A stretch of 64,000 nucleotides of DNA from UBA1794 sp031552405 (lineage in GTDB: Bacteria > Bacteroidota > Bacteroidia > Bacteroidales > Bacteroidaceae), in NCBI GenBank assembly GCA_031552405.1, contig JAVBMN010000045.1, positions 62,001 through 126,000 on the forward strand, in the 5' to 3' direction. Each line of letters starts with the position of its first letter. Position 1 is the first letter of the stretch. Shown in pieces: positions 1-9,080 of this stretch. The notes beneath the pieces are model-generated. The model saw only the letters and a list, made by a program, of their open reading frames with translations, ran no database searches and was not told the DNA's origin. Made by a program: the position numbers and the translations under genes.

Positions 1-35
1 GAAGTCGGTTCTTGTCAATGCACTCATACTATCTG

Positions 36-1013
36 TTATTTTATTATTGATTTTGCTATTTGTTCAGGCTTGATATGCTCTGCCTGTTGCTTTTCGTAGG
101 CCTCTACGATACGCTGTACCAGTTTGTGGCGCACAATGTCTTTCTTTTGCAGCTCGATAAAGCCTACTCCTTTCACATCGTTCAGAATATGAAGGGCGTG
201 CAACAAACCGGAGCGGGTATCACGTGGAAGGTCGATCTGTGTCACGTCGCCCGTTACAATCATCTTGGCATTCATACCCATGCGGGTTAGGAACATCTTC
301 ATCTGTGCCACGGTACAGTTTTGAGCTTCATCCAGTATCACCACGGCATCGTTCAGCGTACGTCCGCGCATGAATGCCAGCGGGGCAATCTGGATGATGT
401 GGGTTTCCATCATTTCTTTTAGCTTGGCGGCGGGGAGCATATCCTGTAAGGCATCGTACAGGGGTTGTAAGTAGGGATCAATCTTCTCTTTCATATCGCC
501 AGGCAGGAAGCCGAGCTTCTCCCCTGCCTCCACAGCAGGGCGGCACAGGATGATGCGTTTGATGAGCTTTTCCTTGTATGCACGTACGGCCAGTGCTATG
601 CTGATATAGGTCTTGCCGCTTCCGGCAGGGCCAATGGCAAAAGTCAGGTCGTGCTTGGCAAACGAAGACACGATCTTTTGCTGATTCTCACTGCGCGATT
701 GGATGGGCTTTCCCGTTATACTGTATACGATGACGGATTTATCTTTCTCGGTTGGAATTCCTCGCCCCTTCACTACTTCCAGAATCATTTCTTCCGTAAG
801 CTGATTGTATGCCAGACAGGTTTCTTCCAGCTTGGTAAGATTTTCTTCAAAGGCGCACAACTCTTCTTCATCGCCTAGCACCTTTATCACATTGTCGCGG
901 GCCACGATGCGTAGCTTGGGATATAAGGCCTTTATCATCTGAAGATTGGCGTTGCCGGTTCCGTAAAACGTCTGCGGGTCGGCCATCTCAAGCATAAGTA
1001 TTTTTTCTATCAT
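36..1013 (-). CDS. PhoH-like ATPase
   Basis: A cytoplasmic P-loop ATPase of the PhoH family, whose members are linked to RNA metabolism and ribosome-associated processes but lack one agreed function. The sequence shows a Walker A motif (GPAGSGKT) near residue 130, a Walker B-like VILDEAQN segment, and the long conserved core that runs through GDVTQIDLP. An upstream in-frame GTG exists at 1031, but I prefer the ATG at 1013 (MIEKILML), which gives about 325 residues, normal for the family. It is divergent from the lipoprotein gene to its right. No phosphate-regulation signal is visible, so the historical name should not be read as a role in phosphate starvation. Confidence 0.93.
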   Translation of the reverse strand: MIEKILMLEMADPQTFYGTGNANLQMIKALYPKLRIVARDNVIKVLGDEEELCAFEENLTKLEETCLAYNQLTEEMILEVVKGRGIPTEKDKSVIVYSITGKPIQSRSENQQKIVSSFAKHDLTFAIGPAGSGKTYISIALAVRAYKEKLIKRIILCRPAVEAGEKLGFLPGDMKEKIDPYLQPLYDALQDMLPAAKLKEMMETHIIQIAPLAFMRGRTLNDAVVILDEAQNCTVAQMKMFLTRMGMNAKMIVTGDVTQIDLPRDTRSGLLHALHILNDVKGVGFIELQKKDIVRHKLVQRIVEAYEKQQAEHIKPEQIAKSIIK

Positions 1014-1103
1014 ATTATCGAATTGGCCCACAAAAATAGTGAATCATCTTAAGATTACTCCTTTTTCTATACTCTTTTTTACCTGTGATGGGGCTTTTTG
1101 TGC

Positions 1104-1111
1104 TAACTTTG
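1104..1111 (+). promoter_or_regulatory. Bacteroides-type -7 promoter box for the M15-like lipoprotein gene
   Basis: TAACTTTG matches the Bacteroides -7 consensus TAnnTTTG exactly. It lies 41 bases upstream of the ATG at 1153 and downstream of another in-frame ATG at 1039, so it supports the later start. A clear -33 TTTG at the right spacing is not seen; there is only a T-rich run near 1076. Confidence 0.5.
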
Positions 1112-1152
1112 CAGAGAATCTCAAAAGCCTATTCACAAAGAACTTTTCCTGT

Positions 1153-1812
1153 ATGAAGAAAACTGTTTCCTGCCTGCTCCTTTTTACAGCCTTGCTGCTG
1201 GGGGGATGCAAGGAGAAAGATATGTCGATGAAGATGAACAACCCACGGAATATCAAGGGAGTATGGAGCTTTAAGGATGTGTTTAACGATCGGAACGACG
1301 TGCAGCTTCCTATGGCCCAAAGCCTGGGTATCCCGCCCTTGGCCAACCGGGATGAGGCGGAGCACATGAAAGACCGGCTGCAGGAACTCATCAGCAATAC
1401 TTATTACGACGTGGATTCACTCACTCACTCCATTCCGTTTCTTGTACCCCGTGCGGTACATTGTCTGGATACCATCGGTGCACATTTTATAGATTCCCTG
1501 GCAAGCAAGGGGCTCAACCCCTATCGTATCGTGATTACTTCCGTGCTTCGTACCAGGGACGACGTGACCAAGCTACGTCGGCGCAACGGAAATGCTGTAG
1601 AGCAAACCGCTCACTCGCACGGAACCACTTTTGACGTAAGCTGGAAGCGCTTTAATATGATTCCCGATCCCGATGGCCGCCCCCAACAAGAGGTGGGACG
1701 GGATACGCTGAAGCTGGTGCTCTCGGAGGTGCTTCGCGATATGAAAGACCAAAAACGCTGCTACGTAAAATACGAACTAAAACAAGGTTGTTTTCATATT
1801 ACAACCCGCTGA
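1153..1812 (+). CDS. DUF5715-type lipoprotein with M15 peptidase-like motifs
   Basis: A 219-residue protein. The chosen start gives a classic lipoprotein signal (MKKTVSCLLLFTALLLGGC, lipid-modified Cys19), whereas the longer frame from 1039 would bury it. The C-terminal half has an HSHGTTFDVSW segment and a terminal CFHITTR. This spacing of His, Asp and a late His recalls the zinc ligands of M15/VanY D,D-carboxypeptidases, which trim peptidoglycan peptides. I infer a periplasmic, membrane-anchored cell-wall role. DUF5715 is the family I believe it belongs to, but I cannot confirm catalysis. The helicase gene follows after a 40-base gap. Confidence 0.8.
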   Translation: MKKTVSCLLLFTALLLGGCKEKDMSMKMNNPRNIKGVWSFKDVFNDRNDVQLPMAQSLGIPPLANRDEAEHMKDRLQELISNTYYDVDSLTHSIPFLVPRAVHCLDTIGAHFIDSLASKGLNPYRIVITSVLRTRDDVTKLRRRNGNAVEQTAHSHGTTFDVSWKRFNMIPDPDGRPQQEVGRDTLKLVLSEVLRDMKDQKRCYVKYELKQGCFHITTR

Positions 1813-1852
1813 TAATAAGATTATATATAACACCCATCTAAACTGTTGATTC

Positions 1853-3226
1853 ATGTTCAAACTGGAAGATATACTATCCGGATTAGGCATTGACGCCCTA
1901 ATCCCTATGCAAGAGGAAGCACTCGAAACGGCCTCTTCAAAAAACGATATGGTTTTGCTCGCCCCTACCGGGAGTGGTAAGACATTGGCGTTTCTGCTTC
2001 CGGTGTTGAAATGGCTCAACTCTTGCAAAGAAACGACCTCCTCTCCTGCCGGAACGTCTGCGGCAACGCCTCCCGTACGCACTCTCATCCTTTCGCCAAG
2101 CCGCGAACTGGCCATACAAACCAATACCGTATGGCGCTCGCTTGGCAGTGAATACCCCGCTGTATGCAGTTATGGAGGGCATCTCATGGCCGAAGAGCGT
2201 AAGGTGATCGACCTGCAGCATCCTTCTGTAGTAATAGGGACACCGGGGCGTGTATCCGATTTAATAGCAAAGGGTTACCTGGATACCACCCACATCAGCC
2301 TGCTTATTATTGATGAGTTCGACAAGTCCCTTGAACTGGGATTTTGCGAAGTGATGGAGGAAATTATCAATGCGCTGCCTGCCTTGCAAGGTAAATGGCT
2401 CATCTCAGCTACCGACTGCATAGACATTCCCCGCTTTCTCTCATTGAAAAATGAGAACAACAAGCTGCTGCGGATTGATTATCGTGAGGATGGCCTTTCC
2501 GAACGCCTGAAAGTATGGCATGTAACCTCCCCTGAAAGGGATAAGTTGCAAACCCTGTATACCCTACTCTCTACATTTGAGAGCATCCCTGTAATGGTCT
2601 TCGTCAATCATCGGGAAGCAGTAGACCGTATCCGCCAGTTTCTCCAGAAACAGGGCTTGGAGTGCGATGCCTTCCATGGCGGCATGGATCAGAATCTGCG
2701 CGAAAGAGCCATTTACCGGTTTCGTTCAGGAAGCAGTTACCTCCTCATAGCCACCGATTTAGCAGCCAGAGGACTGGATATCTCCGAAGTAGGTGCCATT
2801 GTGCATTATCACCTGCCTGTCCAAGAGGAAGCCTTTACCCATCGCAATGGCCGAACAGCCCGATGGACTGCCTTGGGTGCTGCATACTGGATCAGTTGCG
2901 AAGGCGAGAAATTGCCCGAATATCTGAATGAAAAGGAGTATCCTGAATATGAACTTCCTGCTCCGGACACGAAGAAGAAACCACTGACTCCCGAGAAAAC
3001 GGCACTTTACATTGGTCGTGGAAAGAAGGAGAAAATGAGTCGTGGAGATATTGTAGGTTTTTTATGCAAGAAAGGCGGACTTACGGCTAGCGAGATCGGC
3101 CTGATTGAAATCCGCGATCATCATAGCTATGTGGCTATTCCCCGCCGCAAGATGAAGCAAACTCTTCAGCTGCTACATAGTGAGAAGATAAAAGGACAGC
3201 GTACGCTTATCGAAGTGGCGAAATAG
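1853..3226 (+). CDS. DEAD-box-family RNA helicase, DbpA-like
   Basis: An ATP-dependent RNA helicase of 457 residues. Walker A (APTGSGKT) is at residues 37-44, motif II reads DEFD rather than the usual DEAD, motif III is SAT, and motif VI reads HRNGRTAR instead of the common HRxGRTGR. The last ~75 residues (from about KTALYIGRG) look like the DbpA RNA-binding domain, an RRM-like fold that in DbpA targets hairpin 92 of 23S rRNA. A role in late 50S assembly is therefore inferred. The 3' end overlaps the convergent radical SAM gene by 20 bases. Confidence 0.92.
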   Translation: MFKLEDILSGLGIDALIPMQEEALETASSKNDMVLLAPTGSGKTLAFLLPVLKWLNSCKETTSSPAGTSAATPPVRTLILSPSRELAIQTNTVWRSLGSEYPAVCSYGGHLMAEERKVIDLQHPSVVIGTPGRVSDLIAKGYLDTTHISLLIIDEFDKSLELGFCEVMEEIINALPALQGKWLISATDCIDIPRFLSLKNENNKLLRIDYREDGLSERLKVWHVTSPERDKLQTLYTLLSTFESIPVMVFVNHREAVDRIRQFLQKQGLECDAFHGGMDQNLRERAIYRFRSGSSYLLIATDLAARGLDISEVGAIVHYHLPVQEEAFTHRNGRTARWTALGAAYWISCEGEKLPEYLNEKEYPEYELPAPDTKKKPLTPEKTALYIGRGKKEKMSRGDIVGFLCKKGGLTASEIGLIEIRDHHSYVAIPRRKMKQTLQLLHSEKIKGQRTLIEVAK

Positions 3227-4850
3227 CTTTGAAGCTGGGTTTTGGCTTCTGAATCTCCGGTTCAAAGCCATACCAGCACCCCTCTTGCGCATTGAGTGGC
3301 AGGTAACAGAATCGCAGGTCCGCACGGTATTGGCCGTATACAACTTTCCACTCTTCCTGACTGGGGAGTTCTCTCTTGACTTTCACGCACTCTGCCGGGA
3401 TTTTCTTTAGTGATAAGCCGGCCTCAATCCATGCTGCGGATGCATACATCTGATACTCAGGATATTGTTTCTTGCAATATTCATAAAGCAGCAGTCCTCT
3501 CTTTTCTATGCTTAACGGGTTTTCTATTACATCACCTTCTATCAGGAATGCGAGAAAGTCTTGCAGGAATTCAGGATTCTCTACAATCAACATCTGCGTA
3601 ATGCTTCTCCAGACTGGAGCGTTGTAAAAGCCATCCAGCAAACGAGATAGCAGGCGGGCCGTTTGGAGTTCGTCCACAGTAATTTCTCCTGTTTCCAGCA
3701 CTTCATAAGGTGGAAACGGTGAATATCGAATGCCAAGCATCTCGGCATCTCTCCGCATCGCCGTTCCAGGCAGCAGTTTTAGCAATTCCAGCTGAATCTC
3801 ACCGGCTCCATAGTGTGCAAGTGTCCGCACATCCTCGAAGATCTCAGATAAACTATACAAAGGTAAGCCCGCAATAAGATCGGCATGCGTCTCCATTGTT
3901 TCAAGGGTACAAAGAAACTGTAACCCATCCAGTGCGTCTGCTAGTTTTCCTTTTCGGCCGCTTTTTTCCAGCACATTTTTGCGCAAACTTTGTATACCTG
4001 CCTCTAGATGCAGTAAGTCCTCAGGCATAACACTTAACATCTCTCGCAGCTCATTGGATAAAAGCGCAGGATGCATTTCCAGGTGAAAGCATATATGGGG
4101 CGAGAAGGAAAGGAAAAGCATTAATAATTCCTTGGCATGCTGTAGATTATAATTAAAGGTGCGGTCGAGTACCCGCACATTCTTAATGCCTCTCTTCTGT
4201 ATTTCATCCAATCGCGCACGAACCTCCTCTATTGAAAGCGTGCGCACTGGTTTTTCTCCGCCGCTCACGCAAAAGGCACATGTATTGAAGCATCCACGCG
4301 TAGTTTCAAGTTGCACAAATGGCTTGTCCCAGTTAAAGAACTGACTTTTCAGCGGGGAAACCAGTGAAGCAAAGCCCTTCACTCTGGCTGTACCATTATC
4401 GCAATAGCCCTCTTCTTTAGTCAGATAACACAGCCCCGGAATGTCTTTCCATTCCTTCTTTTGATTCCAAACTTGTAACCAGACAGGGAAGCTTTCTTCT
4501 CCCTCGCCTCGAAATACGCAGTCTACACTGACATTCCTCCTCAGAAAATCGGCATTATTTCCCAAAAATTCAGGTCCTCCAAGTATCACACAGCAAGATG
4601 GCAACAAAGCTTTCACTCGCGAAATAATATGTAACAGCACCTCGTGGTTGAACAGCCAGCAGCTTGCCAACAGAATATCCGGGCGATGGGCATACATTTT
4701 CTGCACTATCATCCCCACATTTTCGTTGATAGTTGCCGATACTACCTCCCATTGCATGGACCTATTCGTCCCGATCTGAGCATGCAATGCCGGAAGTGCC
4801 AGCGAAGAATGCGCATACGAGCTGTTCAAATCTAACCAAAGAAGTTTCAT
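3207..4850 (-). CDS. B12-binding domain radical SAM protein (DUF4080 type)
   Basis: A 547-residue iron-sulfur enzyme. The N-terminal ~130 residues fit a cobalamin-binding Rossmann domain (MKLLWLDLNSSYAHSSLALP start, ILGGPEF). The radical SAM cluster motif is C187-x3-C191-x2-C194 (RGCFNTCAFC), followed by a TIM-barrel segment and a C-terminal extension of the DUF4080 kind. Members of this architecture perform radical methylations or rearrangements on unknown substrates, and nothing nearby reveals the substrate here. The ATG at 4850 gives the expected N terminus. The gene is followed convergently by the helicase, with a 20-base overlap. Confidence 0.88.
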   Translation of the reverse strand: MKLLWLDLNSSYAHSSLALPALHAQIGTNRSMQWEVVSATINENVGMIVQKMYAHRPDILLASCWLFNHEVLLHIISRVKALLPSCCVILGGPEFLGNNADFLRRNVSVDCVFRGEGEESFPVWLQVWNQKKEWKDIPGLCYLTKEEGYCDNGTARVKGFASLVSPLKSQFFNWDKPFVQLETTRGCFNTCAFCVSGGEKPVRTLSIEEVRARLDEIQKRGIKNVRVLDRTFNYNLQHAKELLMLFLSFSPHICFHLEMHPALLSNELREMLSVMPEDLLHLEAGIQSLRKNVLEKSGRKGKLADALDGLQFLCTLETMETHADLIAGLPLYSLSEIFEDVRTLAHYGAGEIQLELLKLLPGTAMRRDAEMLGIRYSPFPPYEVLETGEITVDELQTARLLSRLLDGFYNAPVWRSITQMLIVENPEFLQDFLAFLIEGDVIENPLSIEKRGLLLYEYCKKQYPEYQMYASAAWIEAGLSLKKIPAECVKVKRELPSQEEWKVVYGQYRADLRFCYLPLNAQEGCWYGFEPEIQKPKPSFKAISPLR

Positions 4851-4876
4851 ATACTCAAGTCCTATATGTGCAAAAA

Positions 4877-4906
4877 AAGCTGCCCCCTGAAATAAGGGGG
4901 CAGCTT
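4877..4906 (-). terminator. Rho-independent terminator of the ompA-like gene
   Basis: Perfect 12-base arms (AAGCTGCCCCCT / AGGGGGCAGCTT) with a 6-base loop are followed, on the minus strand, by a run of T. It lies just downstream of the OmpA-family stop codon at 4929. Confidence 0.9.
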
Positions 4907-4928
4907 CAGTTATTCTAATTCAACAGAA

Positions 4929-6041
4929 TTACTTTCTCTTTACGATAACCACACGGTTCAGAGCGTTGCTGTTGAACATGTTGGGCTGTGCGCCAGCACC
5001 AACTTCTTCGAGCTGAGCTTTGTCAACACCAGCAGCGATGAGTGCATCGTATACAGCTTTCGCACGTTTTTCAGACAATTTCTGGTTCAACTTAGCAGTA
5101 CCAGTAGCCTTGTCAGCATAACCTGTTACAGAATACTTACCGTTAGGATCAGCCTTGACAGCCTTAGCAGCCAACTGGATGTTAGCCTTACCGCGAGCGT
5201 CGATATTAGACTTACCGATTTCGAAGAATACAGCTACAGGACCAGCAGTAGGATCACAATCCTTAGTTACAGTCTGAACTACAGGAGCAGGCTTGTTAGC
5301 AGCAGCACGCTTAGCAGCAGCCAGCTGGTTTTCAAGATCAGAGATCTGAGCCTTATCAGCGTTAACCTGATCGTTCAGCATCTTCTGTTCAGCCAAGCAA
5401 AGTTCCAGTCTTTCGTTGCAGTTAGCAAACTTCTTGCCACCGAAAGTGTAAGTAAGACCTCCGGTCAAAGTTGCATACCAGCCATGACCTTTCTGAGTTA
5501 CGATATCTTCCTGTCCAGCCATTCTTCCTTCGATGTCAAGAGACAAAAACTTGTTGAAGTTGAACTTAGCTTGCAAACCGGCAGAAACAACAGGTCTTGC
5601 AGTGATATCATCTTTCTTGTTTTTGATGAATGTAGCACCAGGACCGGCAAATACAGACAATTCAAACACTTTGTCAGGGTTGTAACCCAATACCCAATTA
5701 GTAAGATTGAAGATAGCGTCTAAGTTGGCACCAACGTAGTTCTTTGTCATATGGTTGTCAGCAGGAGTTCTCTCCATTGCTCTCCAACCACTAGCTTCAA
5801 TACGACCAGACCACAGCGGGTTGATCATCTTACCCAAACCTACATATACATTAGGTTGTACAGCTCTCCAAAATCCATTGCTATAGTTAGCATCTTTCAA
5901 GCTAACCTGGCCACCACCACCTACTGAAACGAAGATGTTATCATTCCATTTTTCGGTGTAGTTAGGATTATTTGGCTGCTTCTGTGCAGAAGCGGATGCA
6001 ACCACTAAGGCTGCAGCCATTACAGTAAACAATCTTTTCAT
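4929..6041 (-). CDS. OmpA-family outer membrane protein
   Basis: A 370-residue outer membrane protein with a cleavable signal peptide (MKRLFTVMAAALVVASASAQ). Residues ~25-200 look like an 8-strand beta barrel ending in aromatic-rich strands (GGLTYTFGGKKF). A coiled-coil linker follows (~205-245, with regular Leu/Ala spacing), then the C-terminal peptidoglycan-binding OmpA domain (from about VAVFFEIGKSNID to the end). These proteins tether the outer membrane to the cell wall and are usually among the most abundant surface proteins. The strong promoter and terminator that flank it fit a highly expressed monocistronic gene. Confidence 0.94.
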   Translation of the reverse strand: MKRLFTVMAAALVVASASAQKQPNNPNYTEKWNDNIFVSVGGGGQVSLKDANYSNGFWRAVQPNVYVGLGKMINPLWSGRIEASGWRAMERTPADNHMTKNYVGANLDAIFNLTNWVLGYNPDKVFELSVFAGPGATFIKNKKDDITARPVVSAGLQAKFNFNKFLSLDIEGRMAGQEDIVTQKGHGWYATLTGGLTYTFGGKKFANCNERLELCLAEQKMLNDQVNADKAQISDLENQLAAAKRAAANKPAPVVQTVTKDCDPTAGPVAVFFEIGKSNIDARGKANIQLAAKAVKADPNGKYSVTGYADKATGTAKLNQKLSEKRAKAVYDALIAAGVDKAQLEEVGAGAQPNMFNSNALNRVVIVKRK

Positions 6042-6083
6042 AATAATACTCTTTTAAATAATTGATTAAACATATTACCGTTG

Positions 6084-6113
6084 CAAAGGTACAAACATTT
6101 TTTATATTACAAA
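6084..6113 (-). promoter_or_regulatory. Promoter of the OmpA-family gene
   Basis: Read on the minus strand, TTTG (6113-6110) is followed after 18 bases by TACCTTTG (6091-6084). Both match the Bacteroides -33 and -7 consensus. It lies about 45 bases upstream of the ATG at 6041. Confidence 0.85.
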
Positions 6114-6399
6114 CTTTTGGAATAAAAAACTTGTTGTTATTATCAAATTATGTCCTATTTTGCTATGAAACCACTACAGTTCCCTTATCAAATAACAACC
6201 GTTTATTTATCAGCTTTTATCTCATTATCCTTCGTTTTAATTCGTGGATTACGATGTTTATGCCAATAACACAAAGTCAACAGTATGTGTTTTGCCGTTT
6301 GAGTTTTTTTTACTTTTTAAAAAGTTTATTAATGGATATAAATACAATTTCTTCGTAGAGGCTGTATGATTGAATCAATTGCTGGAGTTTTTTTTATAA

Positions 6400-6565
6400 A
6401 GTGGTGGGCACGAATTGCTGAACCGATGCGCATCAGCTGGAAAGCTGGTGGGCACGAGATAGTTGCCTGATGCGCACGAAAATACAGGCTTACGCCTGCA
6501 GAAAAACAGGCCTGAGTTTTTAAATCCCAGGCCTGAGTTTCTTAAAGCGCAGGCTTGTCTTTGAT
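6400..6565. repeat. Clustered short repeats (GGTGGGCACGA and CAGGCnTGAG units)
   Basis: This stretch between ompA and the histidine kinase gene has no supportable gene. It holds two copies of GGTGGGCACGA and four CAGGC-type units, several reading CAGGCCTGAGTTT. The same two motifs recur at about 27100-27265 beside the same 57-bp unit, so this is one composite dispersed repeat and not chance. Confidence 0.7.
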
Positions 6566-6687
6566 AACCCTCCACCTTCCACTAATCACCATTTTAATCT
6601 CTCTCAGGAGGCACTTCACAAAACATCCTTCCACTTCGAAAGCCCTTACAGCAAAGGGTTTCAGAAGACAGTGGAACGTGGAGGGTT
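6566..6687 (+). repeat. 122-bp MITE-like unit with inverted ends
   Basis: The left end AACCCTCCACCTTCCACT and right end AGTGGAACGTGGAGGGTT are inverted repeats with one mismatch. The right half (6631-6687) contains an imperfect hairpin, CTTCGAAAGCCCTT against AAAGGGTTTCAGAAG. Related 57-bp units occur at 26959-27012 (minus) and 27339-27396 (plus), and the terminal motif recurs at 61463-61481. No transposase is encoded nearby. Confidence 0.65.
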
Positions 6688-6699
6688 GATACAATATAG

Positions 6700-8196
6700 C
6701 TATAAGTTCTTTGACAAGGTAAAGTTGAAACAGAGGCCGTGTGGATATACAGGGATAGCCTTGATGGTACCGGCATGCAGAAGTATTGCGTTTTTAACAA
6801 TGGCCAGACCTAAACCTGTCCCCCCCAGTTTTCGTGACCGACCTTTATCTACCCGGTAGAAACGTTCAAAGATGCGCTCCAGATGTTTGGAATCAACCCC
6901 TGCCCCATCGTCGCTGAAAGAAAATTCATAATACCCTTCCTTGTTGTTCTTAAGGGTAATTGTAATGTGAATATGTTCGCCGGCATACGCTATTGCATTA
7001 TCCATCAAATTGCGGAATATGGAATAGATGAGCGACATATTCCCCTTCATGGGGATGGGAGTATTCAATTCATTAAATACGGTTATATGTCGCTCTTCCA
7101 ATTGCAGGGAAAGCTCATTCAGGATAGTATTTACCATTACTTGGATGTCAAACGCCTCCATTTCTAACATATCGGAAGCATCGTCCATCCTGTTTAGCAA
7201 TGAAATATCTTTCAACAACCTCGCCAGACGATTACTTTGGGCATAGCACTTTTCTAAAAACAACTCGCGTTTCTCAGAAGTAATCTCAGGATTACTGACT
7301 ATTGTTTCCAGATAACCCTGAATACTGGCTACTGGCGTTTTGAGTTCATGGGCTACATTTTGAGTAAGCTCTCTTCTTTGCTGTACCTGGATGGCCTTCT
7401 GCTCTAGTAATTTCTCTCGCCCATCCAGCAGTTCCTCTTTGGTATGTATCATCCTTTTGTAGATACGTATCAGATGCTGCGAGATATCTCCAAGTTCATT
7501 CTTGGGAAAACGCACTTCTTCCTCTTCGTCTATCGGATCATTTCGGTCTACTTTCAAGGCAAACTCACGCAAGCTGGTAATGGACACATCGATTTTACGA
7601 ATTATAATATAGAAGATCACTGCAAGCACAAACAGCAAAAGCACCGCAAAGACGATAAAGCCATAATCTACCGCCAGTGAATTGCTGAGTGCAACGCCAT
7701 AAGGCAAGGCGCTTCGTACCACATACTTATCCGGTTTGAGAGTAGCTACATAAAAAAAATCTTTCTGCATTGTCCCCGAATAGCGCCGTACGTTGTAACC
7801 CGTACCATCCTTCAGGGCCTTTCTTATCTCGGGGCGGGCCCGATGGTCTTCCAATTCGGAATAATCTTTCTTTTTACTGTCATAAAGCACCTTCCCCGAG
7901 AGGCTGATTATTGTGATACGCAATTGCGAAATAGGATGTTCTTCCAGAAAGAGGTCTAAAAGATTTTCCAGTTGTGGGGATGGAGTCTGGATGCGTACGG
8001 GCAATTCCCGTGTAAGGGTTTCTATTATCAGTTGATTGTAGTCTTGCAGTTTCTGATTCATCAGACTGACCTTATACTCCCTTTCCCTCTTATACTGGTA
8101 GCTGATCATACACAGAAAGAAGAAGAAGAAGAGTGACAAGACCGACAAAAGCAGTGTCTGTGCAAAGGAGGAACGGTACGTTTGTTTCCTTTTCAT
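6700..8196 (-). CDS. Sensor histidine kinase (PhoR-like)
   Basis: A 498-residue membrane kinase. TM1 lies at ~13-33, a periplasmic sensor region at ~35-175, TM2 at ~178-200, then a HAMP-like linker. The HisKA box has phospho-acceptor His283 (NVAHELKTPVA), and the ATPase domain shows NLMDNAIAY, DDGAGV and GGTGLGLAIV motifs. It autophosphorylates and passes phosphate to the response regulator encoded 18 bases upstream in the same operon. Its divergent neighbour, a Na/phosphate cotransporter, suggests phosphate sensing, as in PhoR. This is inference from context only. Confidence 0.9.
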   Translation of the reverse strand: MKRKQTYRSSFAQTLLLSVLSLFFFFFLCMISYQYKREREYKVSLMNQKLQDYNQLIIETLTRELPVRIQTPSPQLENLLDLFLEEHPISQLRITIISLSGKVLYDSKKKDYSELEDHRARPEIRKALKDGTGYNVRRYSGTMQKDFFYVATLKPDKYVVRSALPYGVALSNSLAVDYGFIVFAVLLLFVLAVIFYIIIRKIDVSITSLREFALKVDRNDPIDEEEEVRFPKNELGDISQHLIRIYKRMIHTKEELLDGREKLLEQKAIQVQQRRELTQNVAHELKTPVASIQGYLETIVSNPEITSEKRELFLEKCYAQSNRLARLLKDISLLNRMDDASDMLEMEAFDIQVMVNTILNELSLQLEERHITVFNELNTPIPMKGNMSLIYSIFRNLMDNAIAYAGEHIHITITLKNNKEGYYEFSFSDDGAGVDSKHLERIFERFYRVDKGRSRKLGGTGLGLAIVKNAILLHAGTIKAIPVYPHGLCFNFTLSKNL

Positions 8197-8214
8197 TTTC
8201 TGATAAGCAAGTTT

Positions 8215-8907
8215 CTATTCCTGTTCAAAGAAGTACCCGTATCCCAAACGCGTGATAATGCATTTTCCATATTCACCGATCTTCTTGCGCAGGCGGGTAA
8301 TGTTTACGTCGATAGTGCGGTCTACCACACATACCTCGTCAGTCCAGACCTTTGACAATATCTCATCACGTGAAAAAACACGTCCCTTGGACTGGAGCAA
8401 GAGGGCCAGTATTTCAAATTCTTTTTTGGTCAGGACCGTTTCCTGTCCGTTCACCGTAACGCTTTTCCTTTCCAGGTCCAGATGTAGATCCTTATACGTG
8501 ATCTTTTGCTCGTTATGTACTGCAGAAACAGCACTTCTGCGTAATACGGCCTTGACACGCGCCAGCACATCGCGGAGAGAGAAAGGCTTTGAGATGTAAT
8601 CATCCGCCCCGAGGTTAAAGCCGGTCATGGCATCATCCTCTGTATCTTTAGCCGTTATAAATATAATAGGTATCTTTTCTGTTTCCTTTTTCTTCTTCAT
8701 CTGGCTGGCCATTCTGAAGCCCGAAACCTCTCCCATCATGATATCCAACAAGACAAGATCATACTGGCTTAAATCTTTTTGGAGAGCTTCTTCGGCAGAA
8801 TTGGCTATATCTACATCATATCCTTCATTCTCAAGATTGAATTTAAGGATTTCACAAATGTCGTTTTCATCGTCTACAACCAATATTCGATAACTCCTTG
8901 TACTCAT
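8215..8907 (-). CDS. OmpR/PhoB-family response regulator
   Basis: A 230-residue DNA-binding regulator. The receiver domain (residues 1-~125) has acidic residues D12/D13, phospho-acceptor D55 (LVLLDIMMG) and Lys in FISKPF-like context (YISKPFSL). The C-terminal winged-helix domain (~135-230) ends RLGYGYFFEQE, as is typical of the OmpR/PhoB group. It is the first gene of a two-gene operon with the kinase. Divergent orientation from the Na/phosphate cotransporter suggests it may control that gene. It does not resemble what I recall of RprY. Confidence 0.92.
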   Translation of the reverse strand: MSTRSYRILVVDDENDICEILKFNLENEGYDVDIANSAEEALQKDLSQYDLVLLDIMMGEVSGFRMASQMKKKKETEKIPIIFITAKDTEDDAMTGFNLGADDYISKPFSLRDVLARVKAVLRRSAVSAVHNEQKITYKDLHLDLERKSVTVNGQETVLTKKEFEILALLLQSKGRVFSRDEILSKVWTDEVCVVDRTIDVNITRLRKKIGEYGKCIITRLGYGYFFEQE

Positions 8908-9080
8908 ATTTTTCTTTTTTAAATTACTTGATTACAAATATGCACCTTTTCCCGTGATCGGCAATGAAGAAATTAAATTGATTCCAAATTTTCTCTGAAA
9001 TCTGACTGAGAAATCATCCTTTTGTCATGGATATGCAACAAATATTTCGTTTCTTTGTGCAGAATTCATATTTTAGTAGG

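Noticed and set aside
6400..6687. CRISPR array
   Set aside because: The repeat units are short, irregularly spaced and of mixed orientation, with no constant spacer length and no cas genes in the window.
8215..8907. RprY regulator assignment
   Set aside because: The receiver N terminus does not match what I recall of RprY, and the transporter neighbour favours a PhoB-like reading, so no gene symbol was given.
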